Assembly (NCBI GenBank): GCA_023897205.1
Contig: JAHWDD010000003.1
Location: 7,195,665 to 7,259,664, forward strand
Origin: Exophiala sp. HKRS030
Lineage: Eukaryota; Ascomycota; Eurotiomycetes; Chaetothyriales; Herpotrichiellaceae
Direction of reading: 5' to 3'
DNA length: 64,000 bases
The notes under the pieces were generated by a model that worked only from the letters and a program-made list of their open reading frames with translations, had not been told where the DNA came from and searched no databases. Every line of letters begins with the position of its first letter. Position 1 is the first letter of the stretch. The position numbers and the translations under genes are program-made. Positions 1 to 12,477 of this stretch are shown here, in pieces.

Positions 1-1246
1 AAAGACAGATACCTACTTCGCGCGCCTACTACATACATATGAAACGTTCCTGCACATTTTGACCCCTCCTCCTCAGCACGACCGGGTCTTTCGGACTTTG
101 GTGTGTATTCGAATGATCGAAAATGTTTCCATGGCCACGAACGAGCCCATGGTGCCCGGTGCTGCCCAAGAGCAGCTCTTGGCTACCGAACCCCTGCTCA
201 TGCACGGTGCTTGGAGAGTGTAAAATATCCAGACCGGTCCAGTCGTGACTATGGGTGTTATGTTGGCGGAACAGGTCCCCTTGCCGGTCCAGGGGGCGCT
301 GAACATGGAGTTGTATGTGGTGTCCTCCCCCTTCTTCCTTCCTCCTCATCGTCATCCTTGTCGTCCGCGGAAATATAAGACTGATGCCCTGACACAGAGA
401 TCAGCTCTACTTTGAAAGAGTCCATCACTTTCTGCCGATTCTTCACCGACGTCGATACTTTAACTCGGCCCGCCGACCGACCAACTCTTTCCCCCACTGT
501 CCCTCCAATACGCCATGTGGACCCTGGCGGCCTCGCTCTCCTACCAGGTCCAGTATCTCCGAGAAGAGAGAAGCGGCCACTTGCTGTCGTGATTGCCCAT
601 TCCGTCACCCTACGGCTTTGTAGCTCGCTGGAATCCATCCCACTTCCTCTCGCTGAATGTGCAGAATTTTTCTCCTCGCACCGATATCTGGACAGCTCTA
701 ATCCGAAGACCCTAGATATCAAGCTGGGGTACGTGCGGCCACTAAGCAAATTCTCAAATTAAAGAATAAAGACTTGTCCAAGTCCATCCTATGAAACCCC
801 TCGACAACAGGGAGGGTGGTTAAAGGGCATTCTAGGCCAGGTCGAAATGAGAGAAGGGCAGCATTTCCTTCTGGCAATGTAGCAATGTAAGGGTGGGTGT
901 TCTCTCTCAGGTCCTCTCGATATATCATCTCCTCTAGACGAGGTGCCTTTGTTTGCAATAGGAATCCAAGAAGAACTGAAATGTTTCCTGCTAAATTAAG
1001 ACCTGGGAATCTCTGGCTAGACAGGAAGCACTACACTAGTCAAGAAATGGAAGATACTACCAATGAATGATTGTGTGTTTACGCACCATGCGCCAAATCG
1101 AGTCCGTTACAGGGTTTCTTCTTCACCTCGCTCCCAGAGAATATTTAATTGACAAACTCCGCTCGGGTGGCTGGTGGCCCATTCCTTGGCTGATGAACCC
1201 CCACAGCAGTCCTTTCGGTCTCTGCTCACATTATCACGCGCGGCGA
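1..1246. other. Intergenic, no gene recognised
   Basis: Several overlapping open frames of 60-160 codons occur on both strands, but none has a recognisable domain, a consistent splice pattern or a credible composition. The part nearest 1246 is the 3' flank of the minus-strand permease gene. Confidence 0.5.
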
Positions 1247-2880
1247 TCAACGGGCAATGGTGCCGGAGTTGTCTGCGCACTCGAAAACTCCGCCAATCGT
1301 ACCATCAGCAAAGGCGCTGATGATCTGACGAATCATGGAATAGCTGCAGAAGACGGTAGTTAGCACCGACGAGCATCCAACGTGGCCAGGACCTTCACAC
1401 TTACGTTCCGCCAATGACCATGTACACTCCAACGACGGCGATAAAAACGTGTAGACTGTAGAAAACCCTGTGACTCTTCCCAGTCTGGATCGACTTCATA
1501 TCATACATCCAGAGCAGCACTGGATAGATCAGGCTGAAAGGGGCGGCGCATAGAGTGCCGGCGAGGCCCAGGAGATAGTTCAGGATTGGGACACACTCGC
1601 ACATGATGAAGGCAAGAACACCCAGTGACACATTGACGCCGATCCAGGTGGACCAGTGCACGACGGTGTTTTTCTGCAGGTGATCGGAGTTGCGCAGGAT
1701 GCGGACAAAGGCGTACTTGGCCGCGACGTGTTGGTAGATGCCGTTCCCGATGATCAAGCCGGGCAGAGCCACGCCGTACGAAATCTTCTTGAAGAGGGTG
1801 CCGGCGCTGCCGAAGACGGGCGTCGTGAGCCAGACACCACACCAGCGATAGATGACCAGGCTGATGGTGAGGTAGAGGATGGTGACCACGACGCCAGCCA
1901 CGATGATGGCTTTGCGATAGTGGCTCGGCTTGCGCATCTCCGCAATGATCGGAATGTACATGGACGATCCGCTCTCGGACAAGAACAGATTGGCCGTGGC
2001 AACCATACCCGTGACAAAGTCAGGGTAGCTGATACTCCTCCAGCCCAGGTCGAATGGGCCCTCCTGGGGGGCCGCGGCGGGTCGGTCTTGCTGGGTCACG
2101 GCCACGGTGAAGATGAAGACGGCGACGAAGAAGGTGAAAAACCCGAACCAAGTGAGCCATCCCAACTTGGAGAAGGTGCGCACAGATGAGAAGAATGTGA
2201 CGATGACGGCGGCCACGAGGTTGAACACCACTGTGCAGGCCCCGTGGTTGGATAGGGCGTTTAAGGCCGTTGATATGGACAAAGTCCCCGCCGCGGCCAC
2301 CAGGACCTGTTGGAGGAGGAGTTGGAAGCCGACGATCTCTGCGCCAAACCGGCCCCAGAGAATGCCGAACATGTCGACCATGGCTGCAATCACCCGTCAG
2401 AAGGGAGTCTGTCCAGCCGGTCGAAACGGTCACGGGGAACACCACTTACTGTGACATTCTGGGTGGCGATGGCGGAAGTCGCCAATGAGCAATGCCGTGT
2501 CTACATGGCCCAGAGAGTCAGTCCAGAGCACTTGCAGACACTTTGTGTGATATTGACTGATCGCGATGGCTCAAGGACTCACAGGCGTTCAAAGTGCCCC
2601 AGCCCACGATCGAGAGCGCTCCACCGACGGCACCCAGAGCAGCCAACGCGCTGGGGACGGCCAGAATGCTCATGGCGAACTGAATCTTGAGGAACAGAAT
2701 GGCGGCCCTTTGCCAACTGACGGTGCGAAACTCGACGCCATCGACGTGCGCCTTGAACACCTCCCGTGTCTCTCGCACCTCGCCGAAGTTCTTCAACCCA
2801 TCGTCAGGGATAGGCTGCGCCGGGGACAAGATGTCGGCGACGACCGGGGAGGATTTCTCTGCCGTTGTTGGATTATCCAT
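1247..2880 (-). CDS. Amino-acid permease (AAAP family, Mtr-like)
   Basis: Plasma-membrane proton-coupled uptake of amino acids, probably neutral or aromatic ones, is the family role. Four exons join cleanly: 2880-2583, 2500-2450, 2383-1405 and 1343-1247, giving 474 residues. The donors are GTGAGT, GTAAGT and GTAAGT; the acceptors are TAG, CAG and CAG. The N-terminal 60 residues are hydrophilic, followed by about 11 hydrophobic segments typical of Aa_trans proteins. The 51-nt exon 2 completes the conserved loop ([12 protein letters not shown]) between the first and second membrane segments, which supports the model. The start is the ATG ahead of DNPTTAEK; the in-frame upstream extension is not membrane-like. 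The exact substrate cannot be read from the sequence. Confidence 0.9.
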
Positions 2881-3980
2881 GGCTGTTGCATGTAACGTCG
2901 GGCAATAAGAACAAAAACGTGCCAGATGTGTGGGGGTAGACGACGCCTCCTGATGCAAGTGTCCTTTTGAACAAGATATGGGACTTTCAAGCAGGGCCCT
3001 ATTCCCTGGCTCCCCTCTCGACAGACCATTATCTCGTTCGCTTCCCCGGACCGCGGCCCACCTCACCACTCTATCCATCCACCTTATCTTCACTTCCTGA
3101 TCAGAGAAAGTACATGGCACGTGGTGGGTCCACTTTTTCGGAAGTCGAGATTATCAACGGAGTACGGGGTATATTACCACTTCGTAGGGCTCGGGTACCT
3201 TAGCCGCGGGCCGTGCACTTTCCACCCTTGCCTAGTGACGATCCCAAACCGGAGGACACCGTCGTGCCCAAACCGGGGGAACGTAGGCTGCGAAGGGATC
3301 GCCAAAAGAGAAATGGTTCTCACTTATCGTGAAGGCCTTTCAGTGTAATTCTTGAGTATTGTGCCAAACAATCACAGACTAGTACGAGCTCTTGGGGGAA
3401 AAGGAGGTATCCAATAGATATGCAAGACTTGGCATATCCAGTCCTACTACCCAAACGAAAGCAAAGCCGATTGGGAAATTACACGGAGTATCATATACGC
3501 CGCCCCAGGGGGAAGCAAGTGCTTTACAGGTCCCATATCTCGCATTATGCGCTGGTGAGGGATCTTTGTGTGTCCGTACTTATGTACGTCTCCAGACGAG
3601 AGGGAGAGGTCATGACCCTAGAAAATAACCTTGGGGGAAAAGGCAGGTTTATCCTAGAGCGGCCGCTGCTGGTCTCATGCCACTCAAGTTTTGTCTAGAA
3701 TGTAGGAGTGTTCGGCTCCGACATTCTGAGTATCAAAGAAACTTGTTAATTAGGTGGACAGGCGGTTTTGGAATATTAAAGTCAGATGGGAGGAATAAGG
3801 TCACATTGATTCGGAATTTCTACATGTATGTACTTCGCGAGAGAATTTTAGATCGTCAGACATGATAACCAATGCTGCAAAGGCTGGCGGGGACCAAATG
3901 AAAAATTTTGATTCTCTTTTTATTAAGAAAACCACAGGCACCCGTAGACACACGCGCGCACACACACAGAAGGCCTCCTC
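2881..3980. other. Intergenic: permease promoter and monooxygenase 3' flank
   Basis: Upstream region of the permease (starting at 2880, minus) and 3' flank of the monooxygenase ending at 3981. Only short overlapping frames are present; none looks coding. A CA-rich run (cacacgcgcgcacacacac) lies near 3947-3968. Confidence 0.5.
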
Positions 3981-5422
3981 CTACGCACCGAGAATACCAC
4001 TAGGAAGTCTCAGGCCCTTGGGTAGTCCATTCAACCACGGCTCATTGAATGGCTCGTCCCGGTGTTCGGCCAGCCTCTGTTCAATGTCCTTGTACATGTC
4101 GTAGTAGTTCATTTCTTCGATGGTCAGCTTCTCCTTCTCGTTGGCCACGCGGTAGGTCTTGGTGTTTGTATTTTCCGACAGGCCGATGCGCTCATTCATG
4201 TTCTTGGCGGCCCTGGAGGCCGCGATCTGTACGCGCGCGGTCCGGGGCAGGCGAATGGTGTTGTACACGTCCAGGGCTTCGGAAATGTCGCCCCGGAAGT
4301 ACTTTTGGCTGAAGAGGATGCCGAAGGCGGCGGCGTCCTCGATCGCCATACAGGCGCCTTGGGACTGGTGAGGCATCATCGGGTGGCCCGCGTCACCCAG
4401 CAGGGCCACCCTGCCCTTAACTATGTAGGGATATTGTTCGTGCTCCCAGATACGCCACGGTCGGATCTCGGTGCTGATCTTGAGATGTTCAAACACCTGG
4501 CGGTCCAGGGTCGGGTAGGGTTTGAGGAGTTCCTCGACCGGTCGGTCCGCGCCGCCCCAGCTATGGTTCATGTAGTCCCCTTCCTCGCGCGGGAAGAAGC
4601 AGTAGTACGAGAGGAGGGCGGCCTTGTTGGTGTCGCCGCCGTTGCAGGGGGAGAGGACAATCTTGTCCCACTTGTCCTCCTGGCCCCCCCAGTACTCGAG
4701 CGCCGCGTCCTCGGAGTAGTCGACCAGTCCGAGCTTGATGGCCTGTTCGGTCGACACGTTCGCGTGCAGACAGCTGGACCCGGACGGCTGACGGTTGGGG
4801 CTGATGCCGATGAATCCTCGAACCACGGAGCCGATGCCATCGGCGCCGATGACCAAGTCGTGTTGTACCGTCTTGCCATTGGAGAAAGTGATGCTGCCAG
4901 TTTCGACGTCGACCTTGACAGCTGCATGGTTGACGAGAAGTTCGGCCGGCTTGCCGGCGCCCTCTTTTTGCAAGGCCGTGTCTTTCAACATGGTGTGCAT
5001 CTGAGTGACATCGTATGAGCCTCTCACACGAGAGGAAAAGGACAGGGCGGGTGACGGTCGAAGAAACTTACCTGCTGTCGGTGAAACATATTGTACACAT
5101 AACCCCAACGCTGTTCATAGTCGCTCAGATCGTACACGCTGATCGGTTCTCCCGTGCGCCAGTCTCGGTTGATCAGCTTCTTCAACACGACAGGGTCGCC
5201 CTTTTTGGTGTCGACGTTCCATTCGTGCAGCCATCGGGTGCCGTTGGCAGCACAGGATACCGAGGCGCCCACTTCACCCGCGTAGTCTGCCTTCTCGTAC
5301 ACCACCACATCGTGTCCAGCACGGCGCAGTGAAATGGCGACTGAAAAGCCTCCAATACCGCCGCCTACTACGCCGACGTTCAGCTTTCTCCAGCTCCCCG
5401 AGTTAGAATCAATAGAACCCAT
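3981..5422 (-). CDS. FAD-dependent monooxygenase, salicylate-hydroxylase-like
   Basis: Flavoprotein aromatic hydroxylase of the PHBH/UbiH fold, expected to use NAD(P)H and oxygen to hydroxylate a phenolic or heteroaromatic substrate. Two exons (5422-5072, 5000-3981; donor GTAAGT, acceptor CAG) give 456 residues, normal for the family. The FAD/ADP-binding GxGxxG lies at residues 20-25, the DG motif (GADG) near 169-172 and the GD motif (LGDAGHP) near 318-324. No signal peptide or membrane segment is seen. It is transcribed away from the zinc-cluster regulator at 6656, with a shared 1.2-kb promoter, so that regulator is a plausible direct controller. The substrate is not determined; salicylate or a 3-hydroxybenzoate-like acid is only a family-level guess. 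Confidence 0.9.
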
Positions 5423-6655
5423 GGTTGATATATGTCATGCAGGTTGATGTGATGGTCACAGGCAGAGTTGAGAGGTTCAGTTCATAAAAGGTCTTTCCTT
5501 AATAAATACTATCGTTGACAGGCGCCAGTGGCAAATTCTATCCATCCTGATATTCCTAAGACGTTGGTCAAGTAGGAAGATGTGATCCAAGTGGTCCGGG
5601 TGTGGAACGGCTAATGGTTCCGAGCGGAAAGGGTTCAAACAAGATGGATGGTTCTCTCCCGACATATAATCCTCCTGCCGCGTTTTGACCTACAGTATGT
5701 GTACACACTCGTACCAATTTTGGTGTGAGCGTATCGACAAGATGACACTCTGCTTTGATATTACAATAACGAGCGGCAAAGGACCTGCTCGGGATTGTCA
5801 TTCCAAATCGAACCACTGTTGTATTGTGGCTTTGAAACGTATTCCATCTTGTCAAACAATCAACCATTGTCTCGTGACCATCAAAACCAAAAGGACCCTT
5901 CAGCTCCATCCTAAGAAGTGTTGAAGCTGTCTCTTACAAAGGGCGAAAGCAGGGTTCTAACATACAAAGCACCTTCGTCCACATTGTGGCCTGTCACCAA
6001 GGAGCTTTGATTGGCGATGTTAGGAATGTCCGAGACACGTTCCTATCGGTCCTTTAAAGACTCATCCGGGCCAGATTTTCCGTCTAGTCTCTCTGTAAAC
6101 TATAGATCACTGTCTGGAGAATACTGATAAAGGCCTGCGAGGATAAACCGAGCATGGCCACAACATGATACTTCTCAGGTTGCAGTCTGCATGTGTAGGA
6201 AAATGCTCTCGAGCCACTGAAGCATAAAAACGCCGTCCTAGCTTAGGGACAAAGAAACGCCACCTCGTGGACAAGCCTGACTCCCTTGAGTTATCTAACC
6301 AATGATTGTTTCGTGATAAACTCAAACAAAATGCCCCCTACAGCTGCTATGACAAGCGCGCTTGAAGGCTAATCGCACCTGAAGGGTACAAGCACTAGGG
6401 CCAGTGCAGAACTATATGTGGGCCTGGTCCCTCCTTAGCAAGCGAGACCTTCCCGTCGATGATGGAGCTGTCAACCCTCATCTCCTTCGGTCTCCGCAAT
6501 CAGCAATCAGCAATCCGTGATCAGTAACCAACAGACTCCCACGGTCTAGAAGTTTCATCTTGGTCTCCCGCTGCAGAGTTATCCAGGTTGACCGACCATC
6601 TGATCTTGTCCTTTCCTTGCTGCTCGCCATCTGGCGACCACGTCAAGCTGTAAGT
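5423..6655. other. Divergent promoter region, monooxygenase/regulator
   Basis: About 1.2 kb between the start codons of the FAD monooxygenase (minus) and the Zn2Cys6 regulator (plus). No coding gene is supported. It contains a triple heptamer repeat near the regulator start, listed separately. Confidence 0.6.
6496..6516 (+). repeat. Three tandem 7-bp units (GCAATCA, GCAATCA, GCAATCC)
   Basis: Seen directly: two perfect heptamers and a third with one change, placed 140 bp before the regulator ATG at 6656. It could be a binding site for a regulator or simple slippage; no function is shown. Confidence 0.7.
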
Positions 6656-8903
6656 ATGCCTCGAAATAGAGTAAGGCCTGAGGATCGCCAGCGGTCTGTC
6701 CAAGCATGTGTGGCTTGCAAAACATCCAAGATCCGCTGTGACTCCCAGCTACCATGTTCCTCATGCGTCAGCCGTGACCGTGGTCACTCGTGCAGCTATT
6801 CAGACAGTAGACGAGCCCACCGTCCCCCCTCTGAATCATTCAGACCGTCCATCTCAGGGTCACAATCGACCACGATAGACACCGGAAATGGCGGTCTCGG
6901 CCACACCCAGATTCAAACCCCGAGTGTGTCGACCACCGCTGCTGAGCCCCTGACACCCGGCCAGAGCCCTGATTTCCGCATGCTGCTCACTTCCAAGGGC
7001 GAAAAGGGTACTCCAGATCAGAGTCGGGTCGTGAGTGGCTAACTAACATGTGTCTCAGTGTACATTGGGGCCACGGCCTCGTTATCATTTCTGCAATTTC
7101 TCCGAGAGAAAGTCAGGCAGTGCATCGGATCGACCGACTTCACCGATGGACATAGTAACAATATCATGTTCGAGGCCGAGCTTGAGGGGGATGCGACCAT
7201 GGTCGTTGACGAAGACCTGGAGGAAAGTCGTCCTCTCATCGAGTGTTTTCTTGAAGCTGTGCGTGGGCGTCGAGCTGACTCGTGCCTTCTTTCCCTCGCT
7301 AACGGATGACAGACCAGCGGCATTCTCGATGTGTTCTCATCAAGTGAGGTAGAGATGCTGTGGCGACAAAGCTGTGAAATCCCTGCTGGCTCCGTGAGTT
7401 CGTCACCGTCCGTGGAAGCCGATCTGGCCCCCTTGTACATGGCCATTGCCATAGGGGCTCAGTTTCGTGCTTCCTCCGACGCAGATCGACACCTGGCCTC
7501 CTCGTATCTGAGGAAGGTCCAGAAGCTAGCTTTCGAAGGCATGCTGTACGACACCAGCCTCAGCATGGTCCGGTTGTTTACCTTGATGGCCTTCTACATG
7601 ATGGGCGCCTGTCGTCGAAACACCGCGGCCATTTACTTGGGCGTTGCATCCAAAGCTGCCGTCGCCCTTGGCCTGCACATGACCACCGCGCGAGGCGGCA
7701 TTCTGGACGAGGAGCATAGGACCAGGTACGTTGGTCATTCGACTCGTGTTTACTCGCTCACCACTGCAGATTACGGCTCTGGCACAGCTTACGGACACTC
7801 GACACGGTCGCCAATTCCATTCTCGGACGGCCTGGAAGCCTCCCTTTGGTGCGGGTTGATTATCTCGAGGGATCTGAAGCCAACCAGATTGGAAACGGTA
7901 ACCAAACCGTTCAAGCAGTTGCGACGGCGTGTTCACTCTTGGATGAGATCATTCAGAACCTAGGCGGCGTCAACAAGATTGACATTCTTCAAGCCGAGGA
8001 AGCCCTGGTCAAACTGCGAGCGTGGAGCCGAACGCTTCCGGTTGACCTTCGTCGATTTCCTTGTCATGACAGCGCTTGTGCGACTTCGGCCGATCGTCAG
8101 TTCGCTTTTGGAATCTTACACGTATCCTGCGTGTACTACTTCACGGTCATTCTCGTCACCCGGCCGTTCTTGACGGTAGATCTCGTGGGCCGACTGAAAC
8201 CCAAACCCCGATATCCCTCGACACATCCGGCCGATCTAGTGGTTGCATCCAAGGTGTCGAAATTGTCCCAAGTTTGCCTCACCTCTGCATTGTACATGGC
8301 GGAAATTTGCGACAAATACGCCTCGTCCTGCCTTCTGATTGGCAACTTTTGTTTTGTGAAGTATGAGTCCCCTCTCCTCTCAACTTGCGCAGGAAAATTG
8401 ATCTTGATCACAGAGCCTGGGTCTTTGGCGCAGGATTGGTCCTGGGCTTCGCAATCTTCGCCGGTGAATCTCGGTCCGACATCAAACATGGCTTCACCCG
8501 CACCTGCGAAGTTCTCAGGGGCCTGGCTTGTATGAGCCCGCAAGCCAAGCACTACTTTGAGATTCTTTCTCGGTTTTCCGAGGATATCGGGAGGTACCGC
8601 CAGAGAAGGGATCTTGAAAGGCGCAAGGTTATTGAACAGTACCTAGACAAGATCCTGGACTTGGACGTCGTTCAACCTCTAGAAAGCCAATATTCCCCTG
8701 CTGGCCAGAGTTGGGCCACAACAGGGGCTGGTCGCCCAAGGCACGCGATGACAATGTCTGAAACAGAGCCGTTCAACTTCGACGCACTGCTCGACATGAG
8801 CGCTGGTGGCCCCGATGTTCCCTGGGATGACATGAGTCAGCTGTCGGCGGCGAATTTGCCGGACTACGACCCGTTCAGCATGTTTTTTGACGGCACAGAA
8901 TGA
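6656..8903 (+). CDS. Zn2Cys6 transcription factor with fungal_trans domain
   Basis: Nuclear DNA-binding regulator of the Gal4-type zinc-cluster class. Five exons (6656-7007, 7059-7258, 7313-7725, 7770-8360, 8414-8903) keep frame and give 681 residues. The binuclear cluster uses Cys 18, 21, 28, 34, 37 and 46 (CX2CX6CX5CX2CX8C), followed by a Ser/Thr/Pro-rich linker and a middle homology region (around RLRLWHSLRTLDT) in exons 3-4. The C-terminus is acidic and aromatic (near PDYDPFSMFFDG), a likely activation region. It is divergent from the aromatic monooxygenase at 3981-5422 and probably controls it. The ATG chosen is the first that opens the cluster exon. Confidence 0.88.
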
Positions 8904-10275
8904 AGACTATACCATCTGTCTTACTAGACATGGAAAGGTCGGTAAAATTCTCGAGCTTAATTTACAACGAGCCTAGAATCAAGGGACTCAGAATCAGTGT
9001 TGTATCTCTAAGAGAGTGTCTGCAGTAAGATGACCTTCTTGGAGTTTGTCGCCATACGACATGTTCATGGTCTCAGATAGGCGATGAGCCGAAACAGGTG
9101 AATTTTCAGCTGGCCCACGACAGTACAGTCCCTATCATGGCATCTCGAAAAAAAGAAAATACTGTCCGTGAGATGAGCGTATGAGTGCCAACGAAGAGAG
9201 TGTGCAGTCAATAAGCCTGTCCACTGCTTCATCGGCCCATTCACACTCATTATCCCGGGAACAGTCAAGAACTCGTGACAGAGGAGTAAGTACCCTCCTA
9301 ACGCGAGTTCATATCGGTCTTTCCCTCCCTCACCCCTGCGCTCGACCGTCTACTGGGCTATGCGCGGTCCATTTTTCACTGATGGACCATATGAATGTTC
9401 CCACACATGGGTTGTTGCTTGTTCGAAGCATACCTTTGTCAAGGACATTTTCTCCAACGATTTCATGTCTGGAGGACACGAATCTAGACCTCACGAAGAC
9501 GATGACGGCGAAAGGTCCCTTTGGGCACGACGTTAATTTCAAGGTTCAAGGTGCATATTTCCCTTCTTCCAAGCCAGGCCTCGTGGTTCTACGTGCTAAC
9601 AACATATCAGGGTATGGTGCTGAACAGCCCATTGGTCCGTCAAACCCGTAGGAAGATCAATCACCTTGCTCCGGTGATTTCGCCTGACATGAACGATGCT
9701 CATATCTTATTCACCAGGCCTATTATAAACACGAGAACACTATTTTAATGCCAGCCTCTCCTTTGGGCATCGGCGCTGCCATTGAACTGCTCATGATCTG
9801 CAACAAATTCAGAAATCGCAGTAGAGTTCCTGGGATGAATTGTCAGCATGTTTTTTTGTAGCTTTGACAGCTTTGCACTTACCGAGCGACATATGATTTC
9901 TTCGTGATTATAAGCGACAAGGTATCTTATCCAGTTCTGCTCTAGACCTTCCGCAGTGGTCGGATGGGTTCCTCAACAAAGCGATCTTTGCGTCTCGGGT
10001 AGTTGGAGTCGCTGCTGCCAGGGCCAATATCTTGATCCATTGGAATATGCGCTTCATAGACAGACTCGCTCATCCGACGCGGCCAACTAATCAGCTGGCG
10101 ACGTGCGTGTAAGATGTAAATCCAGATTGTGCATATGTATTGCTGATGGTTGGACTCAAATCCATTCTAGCCCAAATCCCTCGCACCTTAATATGAAAAG
10201 GTCAGAGGGTGGGCATAGAGCCGGCAGCTTCTCTCGTGAGGGAGAAAATCATTTTCTCAACATGCTTAATGCAAC
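8904..10275. other. Intergenic, no gene supported
   Basis: A 156-codon plus-strand frame (9181-9651) and smaller frames exist, but they show no domain, are partly low-complexity (Ser/Arg-rich) and have no clear partner exons. Treated as 3' flank of the regulator and of CMS1. Confidence 0.5.
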
Positions 10276-11037
10276 TCAAAACACCAGAATTTCGAGCCGG
10301 TCCTGCGTGCTGTACCGAGTTCGAAAAGCCTCCAGATTCAGCAATGCCTGCAGCGGTTGAAACAGTTCACGCATGCCAAATATATTCCTCTTCTTCTCGT
10401 CACAATAAGACCCATCCACCACTATCCGCCGAACACTGCCTGGCTTGATTGCCCCGGCCGCTATCACGTCCATGATTCTTGCAGGTGTCCCTATGACAAT
10501 CCCCACTTTGTTTTTCTGCATATATTCCACGTTCTCCTGGAGTTTCATGTGCTTCGCAATAAACTTGGCCACCTTGGACTGCTCTGAATTGAAAACGCGC
10601 AATTCTCTGTAGAGGTCCGCCGCCCGTATTCCCGAAGGAGCAATAACGAGCGTGTGTGGCGCTGCCTCGGCGTCGCACGCAGTCAAGACTGTTTTGCCAT
10701 TCTCTGTGAATTGCTCAAGAAAAGCCCCGAGTCGGCCAGTGCTATGGATTCCGGCGAAGCTGGTGGTATCTCGGAATGCCTTTGTTGGGAGATATTGTTC
10801 TTCTAGCTCTATAGAGCTGCTTTTCGGGTTGTGCTTTCGCATCGTCTTAGCACAATGATCGGCGAGAAGCGCAGGATCCATCATCGCAATGGTCTCATCG
10901 ACTTCGGTAGGCCTGCGAGGAGGAGGAGGTTTCGAGGCCTGTCGCTTCGAAGAATGGTCATTCTCGGTTCCGTCGACGTTTTCAAGGCTTCGCTTCTTAC
11001 TGCCCTGTTCGCGAGCACGATTTTTTGTTCTTGACAT
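10276..11037 (-). CDS. CMS1: Cms1-like small-subunit ribosome biogenesis protein
   Basis: Member of the Cms1 family, nucleolar proteins associated with the 90S pre-ribosome/U3 processome. A single exon of 253 residues matches the family length. The N-terminal third is basic and polar with a Lys/Arg-rich nuclear-type stretch (residues 1-40). The rest resembles a degenerate DEAD-box domain: a Walker-A-like segment is absent, but a motif Ib-like GTPARIMDV and a motif-II position reading VVDGSYCD instead of DEAD are present. It is therefore unlikely to be an ATPase. It is divergent from the gene at 11332 with about 290 bp between them. The recognition rests on overall pattern, not on a search. 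Confidence 0.85.
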   Translation of the reverse strand: MSRTKNRAREQGSKKRSLENVDGTENDHSSKRQASKPPPPRRPTEVDETIAMMDPALLADHCAKTMRKHNPKSSSIELEEQYLPTKAFRDTTSFAGIHSTGRLGAFLEQFTENGKTVLTACDAEAAPHTLVIAPSGIRAADLYRELRVFNSEQSKVAKFIAKHMKLQENVEYMQKNKVGIVIGTPARIMDVIAAGAIKPGSVRRIVVDGSYCDEKKRNIFGMRELFQPLQALLNLEAFRTRYSTQDRLEILVF

Positions 11038-11331
11038 TGTGGAACAGGTATTGGGGTGTGGGGAAGGAGTAATTCAATGCGCGTTGAAGAAAATAATTGA
11101 TTTGGGCACTCGATTTACAAAAGTCGCATATGACGATCGATTAGTGGGGCGAGACCGAATAAAGTAAGTATATTTATTAGTCCGGGGAAGACATCGACAT
11201 GATCAACTTCGTGCAGAGTGCGAGTCACCGCGCTGCTCTAGGATAGATAGATACTTTATTTGTTTTGCGCACTTCCGCAGTTTCATTCTTACGACCCAAT
11301 GCTATTTTATGATTCCTCATGATTCCGTATC

Positions 11332-12129
11332 ATGGCTGAATTAGAGCTCGCGGAAGATGCATACCATCACACGCTGACTGCTCGTCCTTATTTGTTCCCT
11401 ATCGATGGCCGTGATGACAGATTGGCAAAGATCGTTTCACACTTACCTGAACTACCCGTTGAAATTCGCTGGAGGATCTATGAGCACGCCTTTTGGTCAA
11501 ATCGCGTTTTCGTCTCGAGCACATCCGGCTGTTATTGTGCCTCCGATTCCAGAGGGCCATACCGAGCAGATCACCAGTGGCTGCTGAACGCCGACATGCC
11601 TACCCAGGTGCGCCACGAGGCACGAAGGGCCTTTGTGCAGCTAGCAATCTGGGAGATCCATTGTCAGAAAGCTCTAGATGTGTTTACGAATAGGATGACC
11701 GCCTTGAGGCTCGTTGAAGGCGTTCGCCATGTGCGACTAAATGTCTTTGAGGAGGAACTGAATTGGGAGCTGGATCTGAGACCCTTTCGAAACCTGTCGA
11801 CCGTGACGTTTTCCCCGTGGCAAAAGGGCTGGACGCTTACCATCCCTGCGCAAGCAGATTCAGAGCTGCTCACAGACGGAAATATCTCGCGACTTCTATG
11901 GGAAGTATTGCTGTCGAAGCCAGCCTACAACGCTCTCTTGGAAAGCCTAATGCAACCGCGAAACTACGCTACGCTTTTTGTTTTTCCAATCCGATATCAT
12001 CTACCTCCTAATCCAGGTTCTGGAGCAACCCTGTGGCAGTTAGATGTTTGGCGAGCCCATCTGGACACAGGAATCATCGATCGAACTTGGCGAGAGGTTT
12101 ACCTACCGCAAGAAGCAACGTTAGATTGA
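11332..12129 (+). CDS. 2EXR/F-box-like hypothetical protein
   Basis: Single-exon frame of 265 residues. Near residue 35 it has the LPELPVEIRWRIYEHAF signature, typical of the fungal 2EXR domain related to F-boxes, and the remainder resembles the beta-strand/loop pattern of that large, functionally uncharacterised fungal family. Such proteins may act in SCF-like complexes, but that is inference. No membrane segment or signal peptide is seen. The gene starts 294 bp from the CMS1 start on the opposite strand. Confidence 0.75.
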   Translation: MAELELAEDAYHHTLTARPYLFPIDGRDDRLAKIVSHLPELPVEIRWRIYEHAFWSNRVFVSSTSGCYCASDSRGPYRADHQWLLNADMPTQVRHEARRAFVQLAIWEIHCQKALDVFTNRMTALRLVEGVRHVRLNVFEEELNWELDLRPFRNLSTVTFSPWQKGWTLTIPAQADSELLTDGNISRLLWEVLLSKPAYNALLESLMQPRNYATLFVFPIRYHLPPNPGSGATLWQLDVWRAHLDTGIIDRTWREVYLPQEATLD

Positions 12130-12477
12130 ACTGGGACAACCACTTTCGTTCGAGGGAGGCAATGGGCCACGAGGAAACATTGGCCTGTCTCATGTCGATG
12201 TTGAAAACGCAGTCCATACCGATACCGACAGGAGATACGATGCAACAACTATAATTACAATGGCAGTGGATTGCCTATGAGATATGCTTGGTTATCTCAT
12301 GTGCGCCGACCGGAGTGAGCGAGACATTTGCTGCGGAAATGTCTCTGCGCAATTTCGGACTATTCACGAAGAGTCGTGTGCCCCTATAAGTCCTAAAATT
12401 CTACAGAGAACAGATATGACCATCGTAAATCTGTTCAGGAGTCGTTGTTGATCACCGCTTTCCGATGTCAATCCACT
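12130..12477. other. Intergenic, nothing recognised
   Basis: 348 bp between two plus-strand genes; contains the likely promoter of the small secreted protein. Confidence 0.5.

Noticed and set aside
4062..5018. 318-codon plus-strand frame
   Set aside because: Exact antisense shadow of the FAD monooxygenase exon 2, caused by codon bias; no domain.
5800..5830. Possible tRNA B-box (GGTTCGATT on minus strand)
   Set aside because: No matching A-box, acceptor stem or anticodon arm could be drawn around it; no tRNA gene was found in the window.
9181..9651. 156-codon plus-strand frame
   Set aside because: No domain, Ser/Arg-rich start, no upstream promoter clue or splice partners; kept only as a remark.
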